Shown piece after piece: positions 46,668 through 55,493 of a DNA stretch of 64,000 bases. The translations under genes were made by a program, and so were the position numbers. The stretch is taken from contig NZ_JAAALA010000001.1 of the NCBI RefSeq assembly GCF_009905535.1, positions 186,001 through 250,000 of the forward strand. Direction: 5' to 3'. A model generated the notes under the pieces. That model was not told the DNA's origin and ran no database searches. It saw only the letters and a list, made by a program, of their open reading frames with translations. The number at the start of each line of letters is the position of its first letter. The first letter of the stretch is position 1. This DNA is from Caulobacter sp. SLTY (lineage in GTDB: Bacteria; Pseudomonadota; Alphaproteobacteria; Caulobacterales; Caulobacteraceae).

Positions 46668-47820
46668 CGACCCGGGCGTCCCCGAACTCGGGGTCTATGT
46701 CCACTGGCCGTACTGCGCCCGCATCTGCCCCTACTGTGACTTCAACGTCGTCCGTGATCGGGGCCAGACCGACCAGCAGGCGGCCCTCGCAGACGCCATA
46801 GTCGCCGACCTGACGGCCCAGCGCGCCCTGACCGGCCCCCGCCGGCTGGTCAGCGTCTTTTTCGGCGGCGGCACCCCCTCGCTGATGGATCCGGCGGCGG
46901 TGGCGCGGGTGATCGAGACCGCCCGCCGCCTATGGGACGCCGCCCGCGATCTGGAGATCAGCCTCGAGGCCAACCCCACGGATGGGGAAACCGGCCGCTT
47001 CGCCGCCCTGGCCGGGGCCGGCGTGAACCGCCTGTCCCTGGGGGTCCAGGCGCTCGACGGCGCGTCCCTGGCCTTCCTGGGCCGCAACCATGACGCCGCC
47101 GCCGCCCGCCGCGCCGCCGAGACCGCTGCCCGCCTGTTCCCCCGTCTTTCGCTGGACCTGATCTATGCCCGCCCCGGCCAGACACCGGACCTGTGGGCCG
47201 AGGAACTGCGCCGCGCCCTGGACTGGGGTCCCGAGCACCTGTCGCCCTACCAGCTGACCATCGAGCAGGGCACGGCCTTCGACCGGGCTGTGCGGCGCGG
47301 GTCGTTCAGGCCCGCCGACGAGGCCCTGGGCGCCGCCCTCTACGAGACCACCCAGACGGTGCTGGAGGCCGCCGGCTTCGACGCCTACGAAGTGTCCAAC
47401 CACGCCCGGGGCGAGGCCGCCCGTTCGCGCCACAACCTGGTCTACTGGCGGGGCCGCGACTATGTCGGCGCCGGGCCAGGGGCTCATGGCCGGCTGACCC
47501 GGGCCGGCGCCCGCACCGCCACCACGGCCGCGCGCGGCATCGACGCCTATATCCGCCGGGTCGCCGACACCGGAGTCGGCTTCGAGGCCGAGACCCTGAG
47601 CCCCCTCGAGGCGGCCGAGGAGCGCCTTCTGATGGGCCTGCGCATCGACGAGGGCGTGGGTTGGGGCGAGGTCGGCGCGCTTGAACTCTCCCCCGATGCG
47701 CCCATCGTCCAGACCCTGGTTGCCGAGGGCCTGCTGGCCGACGACCCGGCCCGCCTTCGCGCCACCCGCGACGGGCGGCTGGTGCTCGACTGGCTCACCG
47801 GCCGCCTTGCCGGCGCCTGA
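46660..47820 (+). CDS. hemW: Radical SAM heme chaperone HemW
   Basis: A 386-residue radical SAM protein. The cluster motif is Cys-x3-Cys-x2-Cys in [51 protein letters not shown] and [11 protein letters not shown] follow. HemW-like proteins bind heme and pass it on, unlike HemN, from which it is told by the short N-terminus lacking the Cys of HemN. The TTG at 46660 is the start that fits the conserved beginning. rdgB-hemW neighbours are usual in Alphaproteobacteria. Confidence 0.9.
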   Translation: MTDDPGVPELGVYVHWPYCARICPYCDFNVVRDRGQTDQQAALADAIVADLTAQRALTGPRRLVSVFFGGGTPSLMDPAAVARVIETARRLWDAARDLEISLEANPTDGETGRFAALAGAGVNRLSLGVQALDGASLAFLGRNHDAAAARRAAETAARLFPRLSLDLIYARPGQTPDLWAEELRRALDWGPEHLSPYQLTIEQGTAFDRAVRRGSFRPADEALGAALYETTQTVLEAAGFDAYEVSNHARGEAARSRHNLVYWRGRDYVGAGPGAHGRLTRAGARTATTAARGIDAYIRRVADTGVGFEAETLSPLEAAEERLLMGLRIDEGVGWGEVGALELSPDAPIVQTLVAEGLLADDPARLRATRDGRLVLDWLTGRLAGA

Positions 47821-47894
47821 CGTCAATGCCCGCTTGAGCCTGTTCGCCGGCCGTTGTATCCCCGCCCGGCAAGTTTCAAATCCCGGGACAGACG

Positions 47895-48125
47895 ATGGCT
47901 GACGAATACCACCGCGGCGAGATGGACATCCACGAGCAGGTCGCGACCTACAATGCGGTCATGGCGCTGACCAAGTGGGGCTCGCTGGCCATCGCCGTGT
48001 CGGTGCTGGCCCTGACCCTGTGGTTCTGCACCCCGTTCGGCTTCTTTGGCGGCCTGATCCCCTCGCTGGTGGTGCTGGTGGTCGGCATCCTGATCCTGCG
48101 GGACAAGAAGGGCGGCGGCCACTAG
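47895..48125 (+). CDS. aa3-type cytochrome c oxidase subunit IV
   Basis: A 76-residue protein with a hydrophilic, His/Glu-rich N-terminus (YHRGEMDIHEQVATYNAVM) and two hydrophobic stretches (SLAIAVSVLALTLWFC, then LIPSLVVLVVGILIL), ending in a Lys/Gly/His tail. This is the small bacterial subunit IV family of aa3 oxidases. It stands alone, without the other oxidase genes. The ATG follows a weak ribosome site. Confidence 0.85.
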   Translation: MADEYHRGEMDIHEQVATYNAVMALTKWGSLAIAVSVLALTLWFCTPFGFFGGLIPSLVVLVVGILILRDKKGGGH

Positions 48126-48147
48126 GCCTTTGCCGATAAGGCTTTCC

Positions 48148-48180
48148 GAACGCCGGCGCGCCTCAGGCCCGCCGGCGTTC
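48148..48180. terminator. Perfect 11-bp hairpin after oxidase subunit IV
   Basis: GAACGCCGGCG pairs with CGCCGGCGTTC across an 11-nt loop. No T tract follows on either strand, so termination would need another factor. The following 140 nt up to pntAA carry a GGGGAG ribosome site but no sure promoter. Confidence 0.5.
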
Positions 48181-48321
48181 GCATGTCTGGAGCCAGGGTT
48201 ACGCTGCGTCGCGGCATAATTTTTCGCACTGCACATCCCCCGGCTCGACAAGGGGCAAGAATATCCCCTAAACAGGCCTCGTCAGGCGCGTCAGTCGCCA
48301 GGGGACGGGGAGACAGCCGGC

Positions 48322-49455
48322 ATGGCCGTGATCGCGGTGACCAGGGAACGTCGCGCGGGTGAGACGCGGGTCGCCGCCACGCCGGAGACGGTGAAGAAAC
48401 TGATCGCGGCCGGCTGGAGCGTCACCATCGAGGCGGGCGCGGGGATGGCCTCGGCCTATCCGGACGCCGACTACGAGGCGGCCGGCGCCAAGGTGGAAAA
48501 GACCCTCAAGGCCACGCTGAAGGACGCCGACCTGGTGTTCAAGGTGCGCGGTCCGGAGGCCGAGGAGATCGCCGCCCTGAAGCCCGGCGCCTTGGTTGCC
48601 GCCACGCTCAACCCCTACCAGGACAAGGACACCTTGAACGGTCTGGCCACGGCCGGCGCCAGCGCCTTCGCCATGGAGTTCGTGCCTCGCATCACCCGCG
48701 CCCAGGTGATGGACGTGCTGTCCTCCCAGGCCAACCTGGCCGGCTATCGCGCGGTGATCGAGGGGGCCGAGGCCTTCGGCAAGGCCCTGCCCATGATGAT
48801 GACCGCCGCCGGCACCGTGGCTGCTGCAAAAGTGTTCATCATGGGGGTCGGCGTCGCGGGGCTGCAGGCCATCGCCACCGCCCGGCGCCTGGGCGCGGTG
48901 GTCACCGCCACCGACGTTAGGCCCGCCACCAAGGAACAGGTCGAGAGCCTGGGCGCCAAGTTCCTCGCCGTCGAGGACGAGGAATTCAAGAACGCCCAGA
49001 CCGCCGGCGGCTACGCCAAGGAGATGAGCGCCGAGTACCAGGCCAAGCAGGCCGAGCTGCTGACCGGCCACATCGCCAAGCAGGACATCGTGATCACCAC
49101 GGCCCTGATCCCCGGTCGCCCGGCGCCGAAGCTGGTCAGCGCCGCCCAGGTGGCGTCGATGAAGCCCGGCAGCGTGCTGGTCGACCTGGCCGTCGAGCAG
49201 GGCGGCAATGTCGAGGGCGCAAAGCTGGGCGAGACCGTGATCACCGCCAACGGGGCCAAGATCCTCGGCGCCGCCAACCTGCCCGGCCGCATCGCCACTG
49301 ACGCCAGCGCCCTCTACGCCCGCAACCTGATGGCCTTCGCCACCCTGCTGCTGGACAAGGAGGGGGCGCTGAACCCCGACTATGAGGACGAGATCCTCAA
49401 GGCCGCCCTCGTCACCCAGGGCGGCAAGGTCGTCCACCCCAATCTGGCCGGCTAG
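48322..49455 (+). CDS. pntAA: NAD(P) transhydrogenase subunit alpha part 1
   Basis: A 377-residue soluble domain I of the proton-pumping transhydrogenase. IAVTRERRAGETRVAATPETVKKL starts it; MGVGVAGLQAIATARRLGAVV is the NAD-binding loop with Asp in TATDVRP, and LPGRIATDASALYARNL ends it. It takes hydride from NADH and passes it to domain III of PntB. The alpha chain is split, as in Rhodospirillum and Caulobacter. Ribosome site GGGGAG. Confidence 0.95.
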   Translation: MAVIAVTRERRAGETRVAATPETVKKLIAAGWSVTIEAGAGMASAYPDADYEAAGAKVEKTLKATLKDADLVFKVRGPEAEEIAALKPGALVAATLNPYQDKDTLNGLATAGASAFAMEFVPRITRAQVMDVLSSQANLAGYRAVIEGAEAFGKALPMMMTAAGTVAAAKVFIMGVGVAGLQAIATARRLGAVVTATDVRPATKEQVESLGAKFLAVEDEEFKNAQTAGGYAKEMSAEYQAKQAELLTGHIAKQDIVITTALIPGRPAPKLVSAAQVASMKPGSVLVDLAVEQGGNVEGAKLGETVITANGAKILGAANLPGRIATDASALYARNLMAFATLLLDKEGALNPDYEDEILKAALVTQGGKVVHPNLAG

Positions 49456-49473
49456 GCCTTAGAGGAGCCATCG

Positions 49474-49794
49474 ATGGACGCCGTCGATCCCACCATCTTC
49501 CGCCTGGCCATCTTCGTGCTGGCCATCTTCGTTGGCTACTATGTGGTCTGGAGCGTCACCCCGGCCCTGCACACCCCGCTGATGGCCGTGACCAACGCCA
49601 TCAGCTCGGTGATCATCGTGGGCGCCCTGATTGCCGCCGCCGCCGATCCCTCCACGGCCGCCACCACCGGCGATGGTTGGATTTCCAAGGGCGCGGGCGC
49701 GATCGCCGTGGCCCTGGCGGCCGTCAACATCTTCGGCGGCTTCCTGGTCACCCAGCGGATGCTGGCCATGTACAAGAAGAAGGACAAGGCGTGA
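49474..49794 (+). CDS. pntAB: NAD(P) transhydrogenase subunit alpha part 2
   Basis: A 106-residue membrane part of the alpha chain, with four segments: [40 protein letters not shown], and two close to the end ([19 protein letters not shown]). The motif [16 protein letters not shown] is the conserved mark of domain II. Ends in MYKKKDKA. The last codon overlaps the next gene in GTGA. Confidence 0.93.
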   Translation: MDAVDPTIFRLAIFVLAIFVGYYVVWSVTPALHTPLMAVTNAISSVIIVGALIAAAADPSTAATTGDGWISKGAGAIAVALAAVNIFGGFLVTQRMLAMYKKKDKA

Positions 49795-50126
49795 GTCTCG
49801 ATCCGGACGACATACTGGACGGCATCCTCCTGGCTCAGATGGTGCTGAGCTTTGGCTTCCTGGCGGCCGGCTTCCTTCTGCTGCCCTGGCGCTCGAAGGC
49901 GGTGGGCCTCCACCGCGTGATGCTGTTTGGTTTGGCCCTGGTCGTGCTCAACATCTACAGCATGGTCGACGTGACCTTGACACTCGAAGCCGACCGTCAC
50001 TGGCCCTACTTCGCCCGCCTTCTCGCCCTCGACCTGATCCTCACAGTCGTTGCGGCCTGCATTGTTCACCTCGGACGCCAGGCGGCAGGTCAGGCGCCGT
50101 CCAACGAACAGGCTGCGCGCCCTTGA
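49791..50126 (+). CDS. Unknown membrane protein A inside the pnt operon
   Basis: A 111-residue integral membrane protein that I cannot identify. Three hydrophobic stretches: [40 protein letters not shown], and [18 protein letters not shown], with short charged loops. GTG start at 49791 overlaps the pntAB stop in GTGA. The C-terminus is polar. Nothing suggests an enzyme; the position between pntAB and pntB points to a role with the transhydrogenase. Confidence 0.7.
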   Translation: MSLDPDDILDGILLAQMVLSFGFLAAGFLLLPWRSKAVGLHRVMLFGLALVVLNIYSMVDVTLTLEADRHWPYFARLLALDLILTVVAACIVHLGRQAAGQAPSNEQAARP

Positions 50127-50431
50127 CCAACCAGCTCGCCTCCCAGCTTCTTGGCTATCTCTGCGGGATCGGCGGGCTTGTCGGCGTCGGCGCCTATATC
50201 TGGGTGGTGCTCAAGCGCCGCCGCTGGCTGAACAGCGCAGGACTGCTGCTGACGGGCCTCGGGCTGATGCAGCTGTCGCTGATGATCCATCAGAACCTCG
50301 GCATGACCGGGCTGATCCAGGCGGGCCTGGCCGTGGCCCTGCTGCTGGCGGCGGTGATCGTCCAGCTGGTCGCGGCCGTGCGCGCCCGCACACCCTGGGA
50401 CGGGACCGAACGGCGGAGCGGCGCTGAATGA
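50123..50431 (+). CDS. Unknown membrane protein B inside the pnt operon
   Basis: A 102-residue membrane protein of unknown family. Three hydrophobic stretches: LLGYLCGIGGLVGVGAYIWV, AGLLLTGLGLMQLSLMIHQN and LIQAGLAVALLLAAVIVQLV. The first two are separated by a basic loop (LKRRRW). It ends in DGTERRSGAE. A TTG start overlaps the previous stop in TTGA. The use of TTG and the overlap suggest translation depends on the gene before. Confidence 0.65.
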   Translation: MTNQLASQLLGYLCGIGGLVGVGAYIWVVLKRRRWLNSAGLLLTGLGLMQLSLMIHQNLGMTGLIQAGLAVALLLAAVIVQLVAAVRARTPWDGTERRSGAE

Positions 50432-50814
50432 CCTGGGCCAAGCTTCCCAAGGGTCTGAGGATCTTGATCGGCCTGATGCTCACCGCCACGGCAGTGGCCG
50501 TCGGGATCGCGGCGGGGTCCGGGCCTGGGTCCCGGCTGTTCTTCGAGGGCCAGTTGGGCGCCATGCCGTTCCGGACAGGGCTATTGGCCGCCATGGCAAT
50601 CGGGATGATCGCGACCTTCACCCTGCCATCTCTACGGGAGAAGCGCGCCCGCTGTCTTATGGCCCTTCAGGGACTGTTGTTCCTCAACCTGGCCCTGACC
50701 GAGGTCTATACGCTCACGCCGTTTAAGCTCTTCGCCGGCGCCGGCCTGATCTGCGTGCTCGCTTACCTGGCGCTCGGCCGGTTCGAGCCCAAGCCGCCGG
50801 AGACCCGGCCGTGA
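50428..50814 (+). CDS. Unknown membrane protein C inside the pnt operon
   Basis: A 128-residue membrane protein, not recognised. About four hydrophobic stretches: RILIGLMLTATAVAVGIAAG, TGLLAAMAIGMIATFTL, ALQGLLFLNLALTEVYTL and LFAGAGLICVLAYLALG. The ATG overlaps the previous stop in ATGA. The fourth gene of the group starts in GTGA at its end. No metal or cofactor motif is visible. Confidence 0.68.
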   Translation: MTWAKLPKGLRILIGLMLTATAVAVGIAAGSGPGSRLFFEGQLGAMPFRTGLLAAMAIGMIATFTLPSLREKRARCLMALQGLLFLNLALTEVYTLTPFKLFAGAGLICVLAYLALGRFEPKPPETRP

Positions 50815-51308
50815 GCCCCTTCAACCTGTCTCCCCTGGGCCTGGTCGCCAGCCTGTGCGGCCTGGCGATCCTGGCCTTTGCCGGATACTTCGCCACCAAG
50901 CGGCTGCGGCGGGAGCTGGGCGGGCCTCGCCACGCACAGGCCGCCTGGGGGATCGTCGCGATCTCCTTAGCCGGTCAGGCCGTCGTCCTGGCCATCGGCT
51001 GGAGCGAGCGGAGCCTGATCACGCTTGCGCCGTCCGCGATCATCGGCGGCAGCCTGTTGCGGATCGCGCCGGAGCTGACGCCCCGGTTCATGCCGCTGTT
51101 GGCCGTGGCGGCCGGCGCGCTGCCGCCGCTGGCGCTGACGGCCGTTCATGTCGCGCGCGCCTACAGCGGCAGCGACCGGGTCGACATGTTCATCTGCGCG
51201 GTCGTTCTCGCGGCGATCCTGCTGCTCGCCGTCACCCGACTGTGGCTGATCCTGCGACCCACAGAGACCAACAACGCCCCCACGACAGGGACGGGAACCT
51301 CCTCATGA
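50811..51308 (+). CDS. Unknown membrane protein D inside the pnt operon
   Basis: A 165-residue membrane protein, not recognised. Four or five hydrophobic stretches: GLVASLCGLAILAFAGYFAT, GIVAISLAGQAVVLAIGW, a moderate one around APSAIIGGSLL, PLLAVAAGALPPLALTAVHV and FICAVVLAAILLLAVTRLWL. The tail is rich in Thr (ETNNAPTTGTGTSS). GTG start in GTGA; the stop overlaps pntB in ATGA. It is the last of the four unknown genes. Confidence 0.68.
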   Translation: MSPFNLSPLGLVASLCGLAILAFAGYFATKRLRRELGGPRHAQAAWGIVAISLAGQAVVLAIGWSERSLITLAPSAIIGGSLLRIAPELTPRFMPLLAVAAGALPPLALTAVHVARAYSGSDRVDMFICAVVLAAILLLAVTRLWLILRPTETNNAPTTGTGTSS

Positions 51309-52720
51309 ACGCCAACCTCGCCGCCGTCCTCTACATCGTCTCGGGCGTGCTGTTCATTCTGGCCCTGCGGGGTCTGTCCAGCCCGGTGACCAGCCAGGCG
51401 GGCAACCGCAACGGCATGATCGGCATGGGCATCGCGGTGTTCACCGTGCTGGCCACCCTGTGGAGCGAGGGCAAGCTCGACACGGTCACCATCGGCCTGA
51501 TCCTGGGCGGCGTCGCGGTCGGCGGGACCATCGGTGCGGTGATCGCGCGGCGGGTGGCCATGACCGCCATGCCGCAGCTGGTGGCGGCCTTCCACAGCCT
51601 GGTCGGCATGGCCGCCTGCCTGGTCGCGGTGGCCGCCATCTATGCGCCCGCCGCCTACGGCATCGGCGATGCCACGGAAATCCACGCCATCTCGCTGATC
51701 GAGCTGTCGGTGGGCCTGGCCATCGGGGCGGTGACCTTCACCGGCTCGGTGATCGCGTTTGCCAAGTTGAACGGCAACATGAGCGGGGCGCCCATCCTGC
51801 TGCCGGCGCGCCACCTGCTGAATATCGTGATCGCCCTGGCCATCGTGGCCCTGGTGGTCTTCCTAGTGATGAGCGGCGGCCAGGCCAAATGGGCCTTCTG
51901 GGCCATCTTCGGCCTCTCTCTTCTGATCGGCGTCACCCTGATCATTCCGATCGGCGGGGCGGACATGCCGGTCGTGGTGTCGATGCTGAACAGCTATTCG
52001 GGCTGGGCGGCGGCGGCCCTGGGCTTCACGCTCGAGAACGTCACCCTGATCATCACCGGCGCCCTGGTCGGCAGCTCCGGCGCCATCCTCAGCTACATCA
52101 TGTGCAAGGGGATGAACCGCAGCTTCATCTCGGTGATCCTCGGCGGCTTCGGGGCCGATGACAGCGCCGCCGCCGGCGGCGGCCATGTCGAAACCCGCCC
52201 GGTCAAACAGGGCAGCGCGGACGACGCCGCCTTCATCATGAAGAACGCCAGCAAGGTGATCATCGTGCCCGGCTACGGCATGGCGGTCAGCCAGGCGCAA
52301 CATGCCCTGCGGGAAATGGCCGACAAGCTGAAGGAGGAGGGCGTCGACGTGAAGTACGCCATCCACCCGGTGGCCGGCCGCATGCCCGGCCACATGAACG
52401 TGCTGCTGGCCGAAGCCAACGTTCCTTACGATGAGGTGTTCGAGCTGGAGGACATCAACAGCGAGTTCTCCACCGCCGACGTGGCCTTCGTCATCGGGGC
52501 CAACGACGTGACCAACCCGGCCGCCAAGACCGACCCGACCAGCGCCATCTACGGCATGCCGATCCTGGACGTGGAAAAGGCCCGCACCGTGCTGTTCGTC
52601 AAACGCGGGATGAGCTCGGGCTACGCCGGGGTCGAGAACGAGTTGTTCTTCCGCGACAACACCATGATGCTGTTCGGCGACGCCAAGAAGATGGTCGAGG
52701 GGATCCTCAAGGGGCTGTAG
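51305..52720 (+). CDS. pntB: NAD(P) transhydrogenase subunit beta
   Basis: A 471-residue subunit with the rest of domain II and the NADP-binding domain III. N-terminal membrane segments run to about residue 280 (FHSLVGMAACLVAVA is the proton-channel segment, with His); domain III from about 300 has VPGYGMAVSQAQHALREM, HPVAGRMPGHMNVLLAEA, IGANDVTNPAAKTDP and KRGMSSGYAGVENELF. It transfers hydride to NADP+ while protons move. The ATG overlaps the stop of gene D. Confidence 0.96.
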   Translation: MNANLAAVLYIVSGVLFILALRGLSSPVTSQAGNRNGMIGMGIAVFTVLATLWSEGKLDTVTIGLILGGVAVGGTIGAVIARRVAMTAMPQLVAAFHSLVGMAACLVAVAAIYAPAAYGIGDATEIHAISLIELSVGLAIGAVTFTGSVIAFAKLNGNMSGAPILLPARHLLNIVIALAIVALVVFLVMSGGQAKWAFWAIFGLSLLIGVTLIIPIGGADMPVVVSMLNSYSGWAAAALGFTLENVTLIITGALVGSSGAILSYIMCKGMNRSFISVILGGFGADDSAAAGGGHVETRPVKQGSADDAAFIMKNASKVIIVPGYGMAVSQAQHALREMADKLKEEGVDVKYAIHPVAGRMPGHMNVLLAEANVPYDEVFELEDINSEFSTADVAFVIGANDVTNPAAKTDPTSAIYGMPILDVEKARTVLFVKRGMSSGYAGVENELFFRDNTMMLFGDAKKMVEGILKGL

Positions 52721-52724
52721 CGGC

Positions 52725-53567
52725 ATGGCCAGCCGGTCGCCGAATCGGCCGCTGATCAAGGCGGCGATTGTGGTCGCCCTGGTGCTGGCGGCGGTTTGGG
52801 CGGCGGGCGTGGGCTACATCTACGCCAACCAGCGGCGCTATCTCTACTATCCCGACCCCAGGCCACAGGTCATCGACCCCGACGGCCCTGCTATTCAGGC
52901 CGTGCGGCTTAAGACCGCCGATGGGGAGAGCCTGGTCGGCTGGTGGCTGCCGCCGGAGGACGGCCAGCCGGTCTTTCTGTTCTTCCCCGGCAACGCGCTC
53001 GGGCTGTCGGTCTACGACTGGCGCTACCGGCTTTGGTCGGAACGGGGCGCCGGCTTTCTGGCGTTGGGCTACCGCGGATTCAGCGGTTCGACCGGCAAGC
53101 CCAGCGAGACCGGCCTGACCCTCGATGCCGAAACGGCCTACAGCTGGGTGGCCGCCCACTATCCGGCCGACCGGATCGTCATCAACGGCTACAGCCTGGG
53201 CACGGGCGTGGCGGTCCGGCTGGCCACCAAGCGGCCGGCCCGCGCCCTGGTGCTGGAAGCCCCCTACACCAGCACGGTGGACGTCGCCCGGCCTCACATG
53301 CTCTGGGCGCCTGTCGATCTGCTGATGCATGACAAGTTCGACAGCCGGTCGCTGATCGGCGAGGTCCGCATGCCGATCATGATCGTCCACGGGGACCGCG
53401 ACCAGACCATCCCCTTCGCCCTGGGCCAGGCGCTCTACGAAGCCGCGCCGCAGCCCAAGCGGTTCCTGCGCATGGAGGGGGTGGACCACAACGGCTTGAC
53501 CACCGACGCGGAGATGAACGCCATCTGGAGCTTCATCGGCGCGGACAAGCCGACCATCAGCCCTTAG
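52725..53567 (+). CDS. Membrane-anchored alpha/beta hydrolase (Bem46/ABHD-like)
   Basis: A 280-residue protein with one N-terminal hydrophobic span (AAIVVALVLAAVWAAGVGYI), then a hydrolase. The oxyanion region is LFFPGNALGLSVYDW, the nucleophile elbow GYSLGTG, Asp in HGDRDQTIPF and His in GVDHNGL. RGFSGSTGKPSE is a typical family loop. It belongs to the Bem46/ABHD13 type of serine hydrolases of unknown substrate. It starts 4 nt after pntB, so it may be read from the same transcript. Confidence 0.88.
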   Translation: MASRSPNRPLIKAAIVVALVLAAVWAAGVGYIYANQRRYLYYPDPRPQVIDPDGPAIQAVRLKTADGESLVGWWLPPEDGQPVFLFFPGNALGLSVYDWRYRLWSERGAGFLALGYRGFSGSTGKPSETGLTLDAETAYSWVAAHYPADRIVINGYSLGTGVAVRLATKRPARALVLEAPYTSTVDVARPHMLWAPVDLLMHDKFDSRSLIGEVRMPIMIVHGDRDQTIPFALGQALYEAAPQPKRFLRMEGVDHNGLTTDAEMNAIWSFIGADKPTISP

Positions 53568-54034
53568 GCCGCCGAAGGCTGCGCCTGGCGTTCCAGCAGG
53601 GCGAGGATGGCCTCGGCGGAGCGGGCCTGGCGCAACTGGGCGCGCAGGTCGGCCTGGCGCATCAGGCGCGAGACCTTGGCCAGGGCGCGCAGGTGGGCGC
53701 TGTCGGCCGACGCATCGGCCGGGGCCAGCAGGGCAAACAGCAGGTCCACCGGCTGGCCGTCGACGGCCTCGAAAGCGATCGGGGTTTCCAGCCGCACGAA
53801 CACCGCGCGCATCGCATCCAGGCCCTCGATCCGGGCATGGGGCACGGCCACCCCGGCGCCGACACCGGTCGAGCCGGCCGCCTCGCGCTCCAGCAGGCCG
53901 TCGAGCACCGTCACCGCATCCAGGCCCAGGGTGCGGGCGGCGACGTCGCCGATCACGGAAAGAACCTGTCGCTTGGACCCGCCGCTCGCCCGGGGAACGA
54001 TGGCGCGGGGGTCCAGGATGTCGCGGATGGCCAT
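53564..54034 (-). CDS. ptsN: Nitrogen regulatory IIA protein PtsN
   Basis: A 156-residue EIIA-Ntr. The active-site His is in VAVPHARIEG, followed by RAVFVRLETPIAFEAVDGQPVDLLFALLAP. It takes phosphate from NPr and regulates potassium transport, stringent response or sigma-54-related functions. It lies in the well-known neighbourhood rpoN-hpf-ptsN. The ATG at 54034 gives the usual MAIRDIL start. It overlaps the hydrolase by 4 nt tail to tail. Confidence 0.9.
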   Translation of the reverse strand: MAIRDILDPRAIVPRASGGSKRQVLSVIGDVAARTLGLDAVTVLDGLLEREAAGSTGVGAGVAVPHARIEGLDAMRAVFVRLETPIAFEAVDGQPVDLLFALLAPADASADSAHLRALAKVSRLMRQADLRAQLRQARSAEAILALLERQAQPSAA

Positions 54035-54100
54035 GTAGGGAACGCAAACCTGCAAGGGTGAAACCAGTCGGGCGCTCGGTGAACCGGCGCCCGGGAGGCC

Positions 54101-54742
54101 CTACCCCCGAACGCCCGAACCGTTCCCTTTGGCCCCGTTGACTCGGGTGCGTTCAGGATCGATCCAGCCGATATTGCCGTCCGCCCGTCGATAGACGACA
54201 GACAGCCCGCCGTGCGCGGCGTTCCTAAACACAATTGTTTGCGATTCAGTCAAGTCGAGTTCCATAACCGCCCCCGAAACGGTCAAAACTTTCACCTCAG
54301 TGTCATTCTCGGCAATGACCATGGCGCTGGGGGCGCCGTCGGCGGCGCGTTCGTCCTCGGCCCAGGTCTCGTCGTCCTCGCCCTCGTCGGGGGAGCGCAG
54401 GGTCGTATAGACCGCGAAATTCCGCTCCTCCTTGGCCGAGGCGGCGGGGCTGTAGTCCTTCAGCCGGCGCTTGTAGCGACGCACCCGCGTCTCGATCTTG
54501 TTCAAGGCGTCGGTGAAGGCCGCATGGGCGTCGCCGCCCATGCCGTGGCTCTGCAGCCGTTGCCCGGAGGCGAGATTCACCGAGCAATCGACGCGGAATC
54601 CATGACCCGCGCGGCTGACCGTCACGTCGGCTGCGCCGCCGCGATCGAAGTACTTGCCAATGCCTGTGGTGAGGTCGTCGGTGATGCGGTCCCGAAGCGA
54701 AGTCCCGACGTCAACTTGCTTACCAGCGACTTGGATCTGCAT
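54101..54742 (-). CDS. hpf: Ribosome hibernation promoting factor, long form
   Basis: A 213-residue protein. Residues 1-105 form the ribosome-binding S30AE domain (MQIQVAGKQVDVGTSLRDRI), and after an acidic linker the C-terminal dimerisation domain follows (DTEVKVLTVSGAVMELDLTE, NAAHGGLSVVYRRADGNIGW). The long form gives 100S ribosome dimers without RMF. It lies between exoD and ptsN on the same strand. Confidence 0.93.
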   Translation of the reverse strand: MQIQVAGKQVDVGTSLRDRITDDLTTGIGKYFDRGGAADVTVSRAGHGFRVDCSVNLASGQRLQSHGMGGDAHAAFTDALNKIETRVRRYKRRLKDYSPAASAKEERNFAVYTTLRSPDEGEDDETWAEDERAADGAPSAMVIAENDTEVKVLTVSGAVMELDLTESQTIVFRNAAHGGLSVVYRRADGNIGWIDPERTRVNGAKGNGSGVRG

Positions 54743-54809
54743 TCGCCTACAACGCGCTAGGCTCCGGATGGTGTCAAGGAATCGACACAGACCTCGCCCT
54801 TTTGTGAGG

Positions 54810-55436
54810 TCACCCCATCATCCGCTCGAGCATGGCGATCAGCTTTTCCAGGCCTACGATCGCCGCCCGGCCGCCGATGAACAGCAGGCCGATGCTGACC
54901 GCGGAAATGGCGTAGGCGATCAGGGCCAGGATGCCGTCCCGCTGCAGCATCGCCAGGCCGAACAGGGCGATGGCCGCCGCCGGGGCCATGTTGCCCAGTG
55001 GGATCGGCAGGATCAGCACCAGCGCCAGGAGAAAGCAGACCAGGGCGATCACCCGGTCGCCCACCGAGCCGAACAGGAAGGTCAGCCGAGGCTTGGAGAT
55101 CTTCTGAACCTTCTCCAGCCAGGGGATCATCTTCTCGAAGGCCTGGGCCACCCGCTCGCGCTTGATCGGCCGCTCGTCGATGAAGTTCGGCAACCAGGGC
55201 CCGCGCACGCCGAACAGCATCTGCGGCGACAGCAGCACCAGGGGCAGTCCCAGGAAGGTCGAGGCCCCGGGCGGCATCGGCAGCCAGTTGGGCGCCGCGA
55301 ACAGGAACAACATCGCCCCGAACGCGCGGTGACCCAGCCGGTGGATGATCTCCCCCAGGGTCACGGTCGGATCGGGATCGTCGGCGATTTCCCGCATCAC
55401 CTCGGAGAGGGCGAGTTTTCGGTCCTGGGGGTCCAT
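54810..55436 (-). CDS. ExoD-like membrane protein
   Basis: A 208-residue membrane protein of the ExoD family. VTLGEIIHRLGHRAFGAMLFLFAAPNWLPMPPGASTFLG-type N-terminus, then LPLVLLSPQMLFG, the charged loop with ERPIKRERVAQAFEKMIPWL and three or four hydrophobic segments near the C-terminus. ExoD in Rhizobium affects exopolysaccharide and alkaline tolerance; the molecular role is unknown. It stands between rpoN and hpf, where alphaproteobacterial clusters usually have the two side by side. Confidence 0.85.
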   Translation of the reverse strand: MDPQDRKLALSEVMREIADDPDPTVTLGEIIHRLGHRAFGAMLFLFAAPNWLPMPPGASTFLGLPLVLLSPQMLFGVRGPWLPNFIDERPIKRERVAQAFEKMIPWLEKVQKISKPRLTFLFGSVGDRVIALVCFLLALVLILPIPLGNMAPAAAIALFGLAMLQRDGILALIAYAISAVSIGLLFIGGRAAIVGLEKLIAMLERMMG

Positions 55437-55493
55437 GCAGCCTCCGCGGCGATGAACGCACGACGGCGGCGTTCGGTCCGCAAGACGGTGTTC

